Below, in pieces: positions 48,991 to 59,640 of a stretch of DNA of 64,000 nt. The notes below the pieces were generated by a model that was given only the letters and a program-made list of their open reading frames with translations, did no database searches and was not told the DNA's origin. The stretch is from Cylicocyclus nassatus. Lineage: Eukaryota; Nematoda; Chromadorea; Rhabditida; Strongylidae. The DNA lies in the NCBI GenBank assembly GCA_958299035.1, contig CATQJL010000316.1, positions 13,362,347 to 13,426,346 on the forward strand, written 5' to 3'. Position numbers and translations under genes: made by a program. Position 1 is the first letter of the stretch; each line of letters starts with the position of its first letter.

Positions 48991-49522
48991 ATGCAACATA
49001 AACTATATTATGAAGAATCGCTACAAAACAAGGTTCTAAATGAATACATCCGCATAATCAATCCCATTGCGGATAGAAAAGAGTTCAATTTAATGATTGA
49101 AGATTTCTTGGCCAGGGTCGGGTAATTATTATCTGGATATTTCATTCCTAAACAAGAAGTTTTTCAGTTATGATCGAGAGGTAGACCGTGACCTACAACC
49201 ATTAGCGTGGCCAAGGCCTACAGGTATTGATGCTAGCATAATGGCGATACAGGTATCATTTATGTATCGTCGAATATATCATTTGAAGTTGACCTCTCTT
49301 TTTCTCTTTTCTCTTTTTCTTTATTCAAAACGTGTTCTAAGTTCAATAAAAAATCGCACCAATCGATTTTCCCGAGGGTGATACAGTAAGTACGGGTCAT
49401 GTGCAAACACAAGCTAATTAATAAGTTGTCAACTTTTGCAGACGGGATTAGAAAAGACTAGACTAGAGTTCAGTTTAATCAAAACGAAATTGAAGTCATT
49501 ATACGATACAGCTAATTTGTAG
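48991..49522 (+). CDS. Predicted small three-exon protein, unknown function
   Basis: Exons 48,991-49,121, 49,168-49,252 and 49,442-49,522 join in phase to give 98 residues. The start MQHKLYYEESLQNKVLNEY is followed by helical, charged sequence, then a Trp-Pro segment (LAWPRPTGIDASIMAIQ) and a C-terminal basic helix (TRLEFSLIKTKLKSLYDTAN). Introns are 46 and 189 bp with acceptors TTTTTCAG and CTTTTGCAG, both nematode-like; donors are GTAATT and GTATCA. A TTTCCAG acceptor 7 bp before the ATG could mean a trans-splice site or an earlier exon. I recognise no family. Clean joining of three frames is the main support. The last exon could instead belong to the possible Gag remnant downstream. Confidence 0.4.
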
Positions 49523-49559
49523 ACACCAACATTGTATCCAGATTAGAATAGAACGCAAT

Positions 49560-50982
49560 GCTTCAAACCGCTGCAGATGGCCTAAACGAATTACTCCTAG
49601 GTCGCGAAGCACTTGAAAAAGTTATTGAAGAGCAACTAAATTTCCTAGAAGATTATAGAAAAACTCTCACAGTAAACGACTGGAAAAACAGGAAGAAAAG
49701 AAACCCGGAAAACACGATTTGGAAAATGAATTGAACATGCACTAAGTGCATTAAAAGTGTGAAAATGTGTTACGAGCGCCGATGATATACGATGATGATG
49801 AATCGAGGGAGTGCCACGCGCAAAAGACAAACAAGGAACCTTGCGCCGACAACCTAGAAATACAGTCGTTGAAAATAGAAGTGACAATGAACAACGGCTG
49901 CGGTTGGAGTTTCGCAACTATCAAAAGTCGAATAGTTTTACACCCGACAATGACGAACGACAACATCAGAAGGAAGAAAAAGAGGAGGAAGACTGGAGAT
50001 CAATTCCTCTGAAGAAGGGGAGGAAGACTTGGCGCTTGAACTTTCAGGAGAAGTTGAGAGCGCACCATTACTGGAACTAATCGACAACGAGGATATACTG
50101 GACTTTTCGACGGAGCGTACGGAGATGAGGACGAAATCTAGAGGTCTCGGTATTAGCTGAGGACGACGAAAATTTTGGATTCGAATTTGCAATTTGAATT
50201 CATAATGATCGTGACGAAGCAGATTCTTCCGAGTGAAACACGCAAAGACCAAAAGATTTGTAAAGAAGGACTTTAGCAAAGGAATCTAGGAAAATGGAGA
50301 ACGAGAATCTTAAAACAGACACCACGATCTCAATGAGAAATGCGTCAACTGAAACAGTCCATGAGCTGAGCACACTAATAAACGAGTTAGAGAATCGTCA
50401 TAGTCATACATGTGCACCGCCGTGAACTCCAAATCAGGTAATTTCTCGCAAATCAGGTCGATTCCTCCAATGCTCTACTGCGACGCCATCGAAATGCATT
50501 ATTTTGATTTGTGTCCTGCGGTGCAGGATCCATCGACCGGCATTCTAGACAAGCACTTCAAATACCTTGTTATCGTGTGCCTTGGAGGGCGAACATGCCG
50601 GAATTGGGGAAACCCATGCTGTCACTGCCGACGCTACGGCCACCACCCGCCGGTATGCAGCCTACATGACGCAAGCGTGCCCTTCCGTGACAGGATGAGA
50701 AGGGCGCCGCGCCGAAAAGAGGCCCGGCTTAGAATTCCCGAGGAAGATCTTCACCCAGATCATCAACAAGGTGAGGCTGCAGTATTGCGGCTTCACAGCG
50801 CGAGCTGCAAAATTTCACATTTTCCCAGGATAGCCTTATTATTTGATTTTACAGAATGTGCCAAGCGTCAAAGCTGCAACAACAAGATGATCCGCTATCA
50901 GATAGAAGCCTGCCGTTGTATGATGCGAGACCGTTCATCTTTCTCAAGAAGTCTGTCACCGTCACATTTAGCGCTACTTTGA
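49560..50982 (+). pseudogene. Possible decayed Gag-like gene with CCHC knuckle
   Basis: From 49,560, 58 codons (contain EALEKVIEEQLNFLEDY) form a likely coiled coil. The region 49,750-50,280 encodes charged, Gln/Glu/Lys-rich sequence in broken frames. The frame 50,410-50,982 contains CCHCRRYGHHPPVC, which fits the C-X2-C-X4-H-X4-C zinc knuckle, followed by an Arg-rich stretch. Coiled coil then knuckle is the order in Gag proteins of BEL/Pao and Ty3 retrotransposons. No protease, RT or integrase follows and no LTR was found. Chance occurrence of the knuckle is possible. Confidence 0.3.
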
Positions 50983-51763
50983 CTTTTTTCTCCTGCAGAT
51001 AATGTGCTTAGGAAAATGACGCTCAATTAGCTCTTAAGCTTATCACTGTGAGAAAGTTTACCTTTTACGCTTCAAACTTGCTTTCAAGAAGTATGACGCT
51101 CAACCCGAGTCCAAGTTTATACTTTCACAATGCATAAATTTCAGGCTTCACGCAAACGCATTATGCATCATCCTAAAAGCTGCGAAAAAAAGTAGGCGCA
51201 ATTTCACTTATATTTTTGAAACAGTTTTAAGATTTTTAGCGTAGCAAATCAATAAATTCTTAACCAATGTTCGTTTTAATGTTGTTATAACGTTTTAACG
51301 TTTCAATGTTTTATTTTTTACCGTTTGTGCTGTTTTATAATTGTCTGGGCTGCGTTTAATTATCAAAGTTTGAGGTGGTGGTGCGATAAACGTGCAAGTG
51401 TTTGATGTGCGTTCCACAGAGCAAAAACCCATTAAACCAACAAAAATTGCATATTTGGAATTTCTAACATGGACGGACTTCTTGGTTCTTGGTATAGCTA
51501 TTTTACGCAGTGGTTATGTTTTCAAAGAAAATCGTTTGTTTCCGTTCTTAAACTGCTTTGCTAGCTTGCACATTTTAATGCTAAGTTCTTGTACGTCCGC
51601 AGCATTCCGCTCCCCTCTTGTTTTATCACTTCTCTCTCTAGTCCTTACGTGCAGGTAAAGCGTAACAACGGAAAATCGATTGGTTTTGTTAGAAGTCAAA
51701 AGAAACTTCGTAATTTTCGAAAGTTAGGGACTACGTTTTTAAGAACTCTGAAAAAAAAACTCG
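50983..51763. other. Non-coding stretch
   Basis: AT-rich sequence between the possible Gag remnant and foldback A copy 2. Nothing recognised; frames at 51,392-51,786 lack domains. Confidence 0.4.
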
Positions 51764-52644
51764 TGTCGCGCTCAGAGGTGCGATAGTGGGAGCCGATTCT
51801 CCCCCTACCTTCACTTTTGACCTGGTACTGGGTGACCACCTTCTTTGGAGTGAAAATTTTTTTCGCTGGACGATAAAAAAGGAAAATAAGCAAAACAAAC
51901 GCAAAAAAAGATTATTGAAATCATCTTTTTATGTATACGGCGGCATATATCAGGGGATAATCGCCGAGAATCAGAATTTTGAATAATAAAATAACGATAA
52001 ATTATGCATGATTCCCACTTTTATAAATTATGCGGTTGAAGATGTCAGCAATTGCGACTTCATAGATTTTAAAGAGTAAATAGTGGTCTATCAGATAATG
52101 AGAAAATCAGTTCGATTTGAGAAGTGGTCGCTGAGAGACGAATTTTAAAAAATTAGGCCATTTTAGCGCGTTTAATGACAGCTGGCAGTTAAACTTATTG
52201 AATCTAAAAGTGAAAGCGTGTGATGTTGCGATTTCATACGCTTTGTAGAGTAAAATTTGCCTTATCAGTGTATGTTTTTGCTGTACCGATCCATTAAAAC
52301 AGCGCCGAGATTCAGGGTCTTGAAAAAGCAGGTTAAAAAGCGCTTTTTGAAATTCAACAGCTCAAAACTTCTTCAGAACTGCATGAGTCATGTTGCGACT
52401 TCACAGGATAAATTCTTCTCATTAAGAGATTTCAGATGATATATGATACAGTGCTGGTCGTAGCTATAAAGCCACCCAAAATTTGCTGTTTCAAAGCTAT
52501 TTGACGGACGTTATCGCCCAAATTTGACACAGTCATAACTTTCGTCAAGGAAAACATTATGCCAAAATATATTAATTCAGTCCGATGATCACTTCATAGA
52601 AAAGTGAAAAAGTCTGAAAGTACACTTCTGAAAGCTGATTATAG

Positions 52645-54516
52645 CAAGTTCCACGTTCTCTCTTCTCTGAACCTGGGCATTTGGGAACGGTAGTAATATT
52701 GTCAGATGATGTTACGCCAATGCCAGGTTTGTACGGTGGAATGTTTATTGGCCTTACGTTTCGACAAAATCGTCTTCGTCGGAGGCCTGAAAGTAGATTG
52801 CAGTGTTTCATCAGTGGGACCAGACCGCCAAACGCCTCCCCGCACTGCCGAGTCTAGATCCCTCCCGTACGCAATGTACTGAGACACTTTGATGAGAAAC
52901 GTGCCTCTTTTCCACCGCGGTGTTAGTGAAAGTCAGTAGAGTCAAGTTAGCCGCACAGTAGAGACGGACTAGACTGAGTCTTGCTCAGCGATCTACACTT
53001 ATATATATGTAGGTGCAGGCTATCGTTCACAGATCGTTAAGATAGGCAAGAGTTCGCCTGTTATTGATACGCATTCATTTCTATTATTCATACTAAGATT
53101 TTTCGGAGAGATCCACGCTGCGTCAATAGCCTTCCTCACTGAAATCTCTGCTTCGCGTGACAAGATAGTACATTTAACGTCAAAATCACTGCCGTTGTGC
53201 GTTTCAATTCTATGCCTTCCTAACGGTGACATCGCACTTGCTCGTCTTTTAGCTGCCAAATGCTCTTTGAGTCTAACATTCAACAATCTACCCGTTTCTC
53301 CGATATATGTTGCCCTACAGCTCAAGCACTCTAATTGATACACTACTCCTGCCTTTGTGCAATCACCTATCTTCCCATACGGGCAGACAATGCAATGCTC
53401 CGTTGGACATTCTATATCGTAAAGCCTGTTCCTTACCAACTGCTTTTTGATGCTTTCATTCGGGATGTTCACAAGCATAACATCATTTTGCAGTTGTGCT
53501 CGAGCTATGCATCGCTTAATTGCTGCACTTACTTGATCGGAAATAAAAGGAATGCACAAGGGTACCTTGGCATTGTCGCGAGTGTGGCTAACGTTTGCAT
53601 GCCTTGAGGCATGTTCAAGTCGTGGTGAAGAACCATTACTACGCGCAATTCGTGTAGCCAAATTTAGGGACTCGAGTCGTTCTTGTGCACCCGTGCAAAC
53701 ACTGACAGCAGTTCGGAACATATTTCTTATAACCGCTCGTTTCACTGTTGATGGATGCGCTGAGTTGGCATGCAGCAGGATGTTCTTTGAACTTTCCTTT
53801 CGATACCACTTCATACGAATCGTGCCGCCAGATAGATTTATCTGGGTATTTAGGTAGGAAAGCCATCCGTTTTTCGGGGTTTCTCGTGTAAGCGTTATGT
53901 ACTGCGACTGCTGGTTTAGAATTCTGAAGCATTCGTCCATTTCGGACTGCGTCGATGTTATAACACAGCAGTCATCGATGTAACGGCAGTACATCACTGG
54001 CAAGCGGGCAACTGGTGCCTCAATCTTACTCATGAAACAAATAGCCAGGATTGGGGCAAGACGTTGTCCCATCGCCAATCCTCTTATCTGAGAGTAATAA
54101 CTCCCAGACCACCTAAAGATGTTACACTTCAAACATTCTTTGATGAGGACCAGTATGCTAGCTTTGCTGAGACCAAAAGTGACCATGTTGGAATAATGAA
54201 TATCCAGCAACTCAGACAGGGCTTGCAGTGCATCATCGTTGTACATTAATGTATAAGGATGTAACGTCGAAAGACTCGACAACATTATTCTGTTCAGCAT
54301 TTATATTGAGCAACTGCTTTACGAACTGCTGAGTGCTGGATAAATGTGATGGTACTTTTGGTAGTAGTTGGCTCACGATCTTGTTTAGAAACCACGAAAT
54401 CCTGTCCGTAGGGCCACCAACACAACTTATTATTGGGCGCACTTTATAAGTTGTTGCCGACATGGACTGAATTTCATTCGCTGTTATCTTGTGCGTTTTC
54501 ACCAAATGATAGAATA
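52645..54516 (-). pseudogene. PLE copy 1, inverted and 5'-truncated
   Basis: Minus-strand copy starting in the RT N-terminal region (YHLVKTHKITANEIQS at 54,515 downwards) and running through YIDD, the Cys-rich region and GIY-YIG to a stop near 53,020 and the 3' region with a hammerhead-like motif at 52,750-52,788. One frameshift between motif A (VVESFDVTSLYINV) and NDDALQALSEL near 54,240 breaks it, at the same place as in copy 3. It meets copy 2 head to head near 54,516, where ATACAGTG-like microhomology is seen. Confidence 0.88.
52750..52788 (-). ncRNA. Hammerhead-like ribozyme motif, PLE copy 1
   Basis: Minus-strand copy of the motif described at 58,420-58,458, identical in all core positions. 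Confidence 0.5.
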
Positions 54517-55506
54517 CAGTGTTTGCACGGGTGCACAAGAACGACTCGAGTCCCTAAATTTGGCTACACGAATTGCGCGTAGTAATGGTTCCTCACCACG
54601 ACTTGAACATGCCTCAAGGCATGCAAACGTTAGCCACACTCGCGACAATGCCAAGGTACCCTTGTGCATTCCTTTTATTTCCGATCAAGTAAGTGCAGCA
54701 ATTAAGCGATGCATAGCTCGAGCACAACTGCAAAATGATGTTATACTTGTGAACATCCCGAATGAAAGCATCAAAAAGCAGTTGGTAAGGAACAGGCTTT
54801 ACGATATAGAATGTCCAACGGAGCATTGCATTGTCTGCCCGTATGGGAAGATAGGTGATTGCACAAAGGCAGGAGTAGTACTCTGCGTTGATACCACTGC
54901 TTGTAGGGCAACATATATCGGAGAAACGGGTAGATTGTTGAATGTTAGACTCAAAGAGATTTGGCAGCTAAAAGACGAGCAAGTGCGATGTCACCGTTAG
55001 GAAGGCATAGAATTGAAACGCACAACGGCAGTGATTTTGACGGTAAATGTACTATCTTGTCACGCGAAGCAGAGATTTCAGTGAGGAAGACTATTGAGGC
55101 AGCGTGGATCTCTCCGAAAAATCTTAGTATGAATAATAGAAATGAATGCGTATCAATAACAGGCGAACTCTTGCCTATCTTAACGATCTGTGAACGATAG
55201 CCTGCACCTACATATATATAAGTGTAGATCGCTGAGCAAGACTCAGTCTAGTCCGTCTCTACTGTGCGGCTAACTTGACTCTACTGACTTTCACTAACAC
55301 CGCGGTGGAAAAGAGGCACGTTTCTCATCAAAGTGTCTCAGTACATTGCGTACGGGAGGGATCTAGACTCGGCAGTGCGGGGAGGCGTTTGGCGGTCTGG
55401 TCCCACTGATGAAACACTGCAATCTACTTTCAGGCCTCCGACGAAGACGATTTTGTCGAAACGTAAGGCCAATAAACATTCCACCGTACAAACCTGGCAT
55501 TGGCGT
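54516..55506 (+). pseudogene. PLE copy 2, 5'-truncated, pseudo-LTR of copy 3
   Basis: Starts abruptly at the equivalent of 57,510 in copy 3 (VCTGAQERLESLNLATR) and covers the end of RT, the Cys-rich linker and GIY-YIG. A changed patch (LCVDTTACRATYIGETG instead of YQLECLSCRATYIGETG) replaces the normal start of the endonuclease module, and a frameshift follows near 54,957. The stop after LPILTICER is kept at 55,198. The 3' region with hammerhead-like motif (55,432-55,470) runs directly into the 5' leader of copy 3. Confidence 0.88.
55432..55470 (+). ncRNA. Hammerhead-like ribozyme motif, PLE copy 2
   Basis: Same 39-nt motif as at 58,420-58,458: stem GGCCT/AGGCC, core CCGACGA, short GAC/GTC stem with loop, then GAAAC and GTA. 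It lies in the pseudo-LTR, where PLE hammerheads are known to sit. Confidence 0.5.
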
Positions 55507-58499
55507 AACATCATCTGACAATATTACTACCGTTCCCAAATGCCCAGGTTCAGAGAAGAGAGAGCATAAAACTTACTGACAGGAATACAGCCACAATTTC
55601 TCTCTCTTGTACGCGAGGTCCTCTCGCTTCGCCAGAAAGCAGTTGCAGTACGGCAGTCGGTTATCTTCCTCCAGCGATGTAGAAAGAATAGACTCCTTCC
55701 TACCTTTATTTCAAGAAAGAAAATAGGAGCTACCTGTGGTCTTTCCGAAAATGACGCAAAGATAAGAAGTGTTTATGACAGAATGATGAAGATCACCATC
55801 AAAGAAAGACAACGGGTTTTGTACAGTACATTGTTAAAATGTAAAGCTAAGGAGTTTCATTGTCAACATTTTTTACCTGAAGATGTATGGAGGAGGATTG
55901 AGAGCAGATCGAAGTCTATCTGTGCTTCCATTCGGTCTAACGCCAAAACCAAGCTGCGCATGAAGTACGATCGCCTGTCGTGCTCACTACGTGAGGATCA
56001 CCGTGATCAGAAACTCTCACCCGAAATCCACCAGTTTGAAGAGAGTCCAGATCCAAATGAAAACGAAATTGCAAGAGTTACTGTTATTGGTAATGTTCAT
56101 TTATCTATAGAGGCAAAAGAACTTCTGAATCTCGGCCCGTCATTTTCACCATCACAGAAAATTAGCGCTTCCATGTGCCGTAGAGTTATGGGACTACACA
56201 GAGTGCGCGACATGTTGAGAATGAAAGCTAGACACGAAATTGACCCACAACTCGTACCATCGGTTAAAGTACAATTACCGTCGCCGCCATCTCCTCGTTC
56301 TTTTTATAAAGAACCTGACCCGATTCTCTCCGTTGACAGCAAATTCCGCGTACTCTCAACTGAAATTGCAAAAGTTTTGCAAAGATTCAAAAACGTGCGT
56401 TAAACTAATTTGACGCGGGAACAACGACAAGGTTTCGAAGAATTACGCGAGTTGTTGAAGGGACAATCTATACGTATCTCCGTAAGCGACAAAGGGGGTG
56501 AATTTGTAGTAATGCCGCAAGTGTTAGATCGTGAGATCGCAGAAATGCATCTCTCTGATTCTACGATCTACCAGCGTTCCACAAAGAAAGATTACCAGAC
56601 GCAATGCAAAAGACTGAACGAGGTTTGGGTTAGCATAGCGAAGTCTGCAGGATTGAAGGAGAAATTTATCAATAGGCTGAAATTAGACAACCCAATCTGT
56701 CCGGTATTCTATCATGTGGTGAAAACGCACAAGATAACAGCGAATGAAATTCAGTCCATGTCGGCAACAACTTATAAAGTGCGCCCAATAATAAGTTGTG
56801 TTGGTGGCCCTACGGACAGGATTTCGTGGTTTCTAAACAAGATCGTAAGCCAACTACTACCAAAAGTACCATCACATTTATCCAGCACTCAGCAGTTCGT
56901 AAAGCAGTTGCTCAATATAAATGCTGAACAGAATAATGTTGTCGAGTCTTTCGACGTTACATCCTTATACATTAATGTACAACGATGATGCACTGCAAGC
57001 CCTGTCTGAGTTGCTGGATATTCATTATTCCAACATGGTCACTTTTGGTCTCAGCAAAGCTAGCATACTGGTCCTCATCAAAGAATGTTTGAAGTGTAAC
57101 ATCTTTAGGTGGTCTGGGAGTTATTACTCTCAGATAAGAGGATTGGCGATGGGACAACGTCTTGCCCCAATCCTGGCTATTTGTTTCATGAGTAAGATTG
57201 AGGCACCAGTTGCCCGCTTGCCAGTGATGTACTGCCGTTACATCGATGACTGCTGTGTTATAACATCGACGCAGTCCGAAATGGACGAATGCTTCAGAAT
57301 TCTAAACCAGCAGTCGCAGTACATAACGCTTACACGAGAAACCCCGAAAAACGGATGGCTTTCCTACCTAAATACCCAGATAAATCTATCTGGCGGCACG
57401 ATTCGTATGAAGTGGTATCGAAAGGAAAGTTCAAAGAACATCCTGCTGCATGCCAACTCAGCGCATCCATCAACAGTGAAACGAGCGGTTATAAGAAATA
57501 TGTTCCGAACTGCTGTCAGTGTTTGCACGGGTGCACAAGAACGACTCGAGTCCCTAAATTTGGCTACACGAATTGCGCGTAGTAATGGTTCTTCACCACG
57601 ACTTGAACATGCCTCAAGGCATGCAAACGTTAGCCACACTCGCGACAATGCCAAGGTACCCTTGTGCATTCCTTTTATTTCCGATCAAGTAAGTGCAGCA
57701 ATTAAGCGATGCATAGCTCGAGCACAACTGCAAAATGATGTTATGCTTGTGAACATCCCGAATGAAAGCATCAAAAAGCAGTTGGTAAGGAACAGGCTTT
57801 ACGATATAGAATGTCCAACGGAGCATTGCATTGTCTGCCCGTATGGGAAGATAGGTGATTGCACAAAGGCAGGAGTAGTGTATCAATTAGAGTGCTTGAG
57901 CTGTAGGGCAACATATATCGGAGAAACGGGTAGATTGTTGAATGTTAGACTCAAAGAGCATTTGGCAGCTAAAAGACGAGCAAGTGCGATGTCACCGTTA
58001 GGAAGGCATAGAATTGAAACGCACAACGGCAGTGATTTTGACGTTAAATGTACTATCTTGTCACGCGAAGCAGAGATTTCAGTGAGGAAGGCTATTGACG
58101 CAGCGTGGATCTCTCCGAAAAATCTTAGTATGAATAATAGAAATGAATGCGTATCAATAACAGCCGAACTCTTGCCTATCTTAACGAGCACCTACATATA
58201 TATATATAAGTGTAGATCGCTGAGCAAGACTCAGTCTAGTCCGTCTCTACTGTGCGGCCAACTTGACTCTACTGACTCTCACTAACACCGCGGTGGAAAA
58301 TAGGTACGTTTCTCATCAAAGTGTCTCAGTACATTGCGTACGGGAGGGATCTAGACTCGGCAGTGCGGGGAGGCGTTTGGCGGTCTGGTCCCACTGATAA
58401 AACACTGCAATCTACTTTCAGGCCTCCGACGAAGACGATTTTGTCGAAACGTAAGGCCAACAAACATTCCACCGTACAAACCTGGCATTGGCGTATATT
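55507..58499 (+). pseudogene. PLE copy 3, nearly complete RT plus GIY-YIG endonuclease
   Basis: One long PLE reading frame is recognisable in pieces: N-terminal part open to 56,400, TAA at 56,401-56,403, then the same frame from 56,404 with NLTREQRQGFEELREL and SDKGGEFVVM, and motif A (SFDVTSLYINV). A one-base frameshift near 56,980 leads into the third piece: RGLAMGQRLAP, YCRYIDDCCVI (catalytic Asp pair), GWLSYLNTQI, then a Cys-rich linker (CPTEHCIVC) and the endonuclease (YIGETGRLLNVRLKEH). A short deletion after SITAELLPIL near 58,185 removes the stop seen in copy 2, so the frame runs on to 58,285. Catalytic motifs themselves are intact; the breaks are one nonsense codon, one frameshift and the C-terminal deletion. 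Confidence 0.92.
58420..58458 (+). ncRNA. Hammerhead-like ribozyme motif, PLE copy 3
   Basis: A 5-bp stem (GGCCT with AGGCC) closes a loop holding CCGACGA, an A-bulged GAC/GTC stem, GAAAC and GTA in hammerhead order, with a minimal third stem. Hammerheads with tiny stem III are known in PLEs. The core departs from consensus CUGANGA by having C in place of U4, and an unpaired A separates core and stem II, so activity is uncertain. The predicted cleavage is after GTA. Confidence 0.5.
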
Positions 58500-58589
58500 G
58501 CTGATTATAGCTATAAGGCTACCCAAAAATTAGAAAGCCAATCCCAACAACAAATTTCAATAGTCAATAGAGCTACTTTTCCGCCTAAT

Positions 58590-59640
58590 AATCTCTATAA
58601 AAGGCTTTGGGATGCTGCTGGTTGTTAGCAATGACCGGAATGGGTATCCTTTCCCAAGCAGACAGAGCAGCGGTTTTCATTTCATCAACAGTTTCAAATT
58701 GCTTATCACCCCTGTACATAAATGTCGCAGACAATAATGTCCCACAAGTTCTCGATGGGGTTAAGGTCTGGTGAGCATGCTGGCCAATTAAGAAGTTGTA
58801 TATTATTGTCACGCAAGTACTGTAGGGTTGCACCACGCCTACGAACCGAGGCATTGTATTGCATAAAAACGTATCCTTCTTGCCAGTACGGGACCAGATG
58901 ACTACCTAACTTCTCCACATACTCCGAACTGGTTATTTTATGAGAAATGAATGCAAGAGGAAGGGTTTCCGATGACTCGAAAGCGCCCAATACATTGCCT
59001 CCGCCGAAATTGCGCCTGCTGAGATGTTGAGGCTCCTTGCGTAGATCATGCCAATAATAAGAAAAACCGTCGGGCCCGTCCAGGTTGAATTTCTTCTCAT
59101 CCGACCAAACAATCTGAATAGAAAATCTTTAGAAAATAGGGTTTAATTAATAGCGAAAGCGGTACCCTGTTCCAGTCAAGTGGATGCATAAGCTTCTCTT
59201 CGGCAAATGCGAGGCGCTGCTGCTTGCGAAGTTCTTGAGCCTTGGACACGGAGTCATTCTTACTCTAACGATGTTTTCGCTTCGTTCTAGCACTCTTCGA
59301 ACTGTGCGAGCTGAGCATTCAAGCTTCAAAGTCTTCTGAATTTGGGACGAGCTGGTAGTCGAATTAAATGCAGCTCGAATTATAAGCCTTTTTGTCTCGA
59401 GCGCTGACCGCTGTCGGAGGCCCAGTAAAGAGAATTCTTCCATAGCCACGTGGATTTGCTATATAGTTGCTGACAACCGTACGGCTTCTTCCGATTTCTA
59501 TGGCGATGCGACGAATGGGCCATTTTGATAAGTGGAGGACCGTTTGATAAGTGGAGGGCCGTGATGCGTCCCTTTTTGTAATCCGATAGAAACTGACCAT
59601 GCGGCATAACTCGCACTTCAACGATGTATCCGTACAAAAA
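58590..59640 (-). pseudogene. Tc1-like transposase, inactivated
   Basis: Cut-and-paste DDE transposase. N-terminal part: MPHGQFLSDYKKGRI, then in another frame RRIAIEIGRSRTVVSNYI (first helix-turn-helix), then SSSQIQKTLKLECSARTVRRVLE (second). The catalytic part has SDEKKFNLDGPDG (first Asp) and PACSPDLNPIENLW (final Glu, DD34E spacing). The second Asp block reads FMQYNAS where the family has FMQDNAS, so that Asp is Tyr (codon 58,856-58,858). At least three frameshifts break the protein. A GT...CAG stretch of about 55 bp just before IVWSDEKK (about 59,113-59,167) could be a short intron. Two independent kinds of damage make it non-functional. Confidence 0.9.

Larger units (their letters stand above)
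52645..58499. mobile_element. Penelope-like element (PLE) complex: three copies, 11-bp TSD
   Basis: GCTGATTATAG flanks the block (52,634-52,644 and 58,500-58,510). Inside are an inverted, 5'-truncated copy (52,645 to about 54,516, minus), a 5'-truncated direct copy (about 54,516-55,506, plus) and a nearly complete copy (about 55,507-58,499, plus). A partial copy in tandem before the complete one is the pseudo-LTR layout known for PLEs, and an added inverted partial copy is also typical. The complete copy has RT and GIY-YIG endonuclease domains, which place it among EN-containing PLEs; nematode PLEs of this type are known. Confidence 0.92.
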
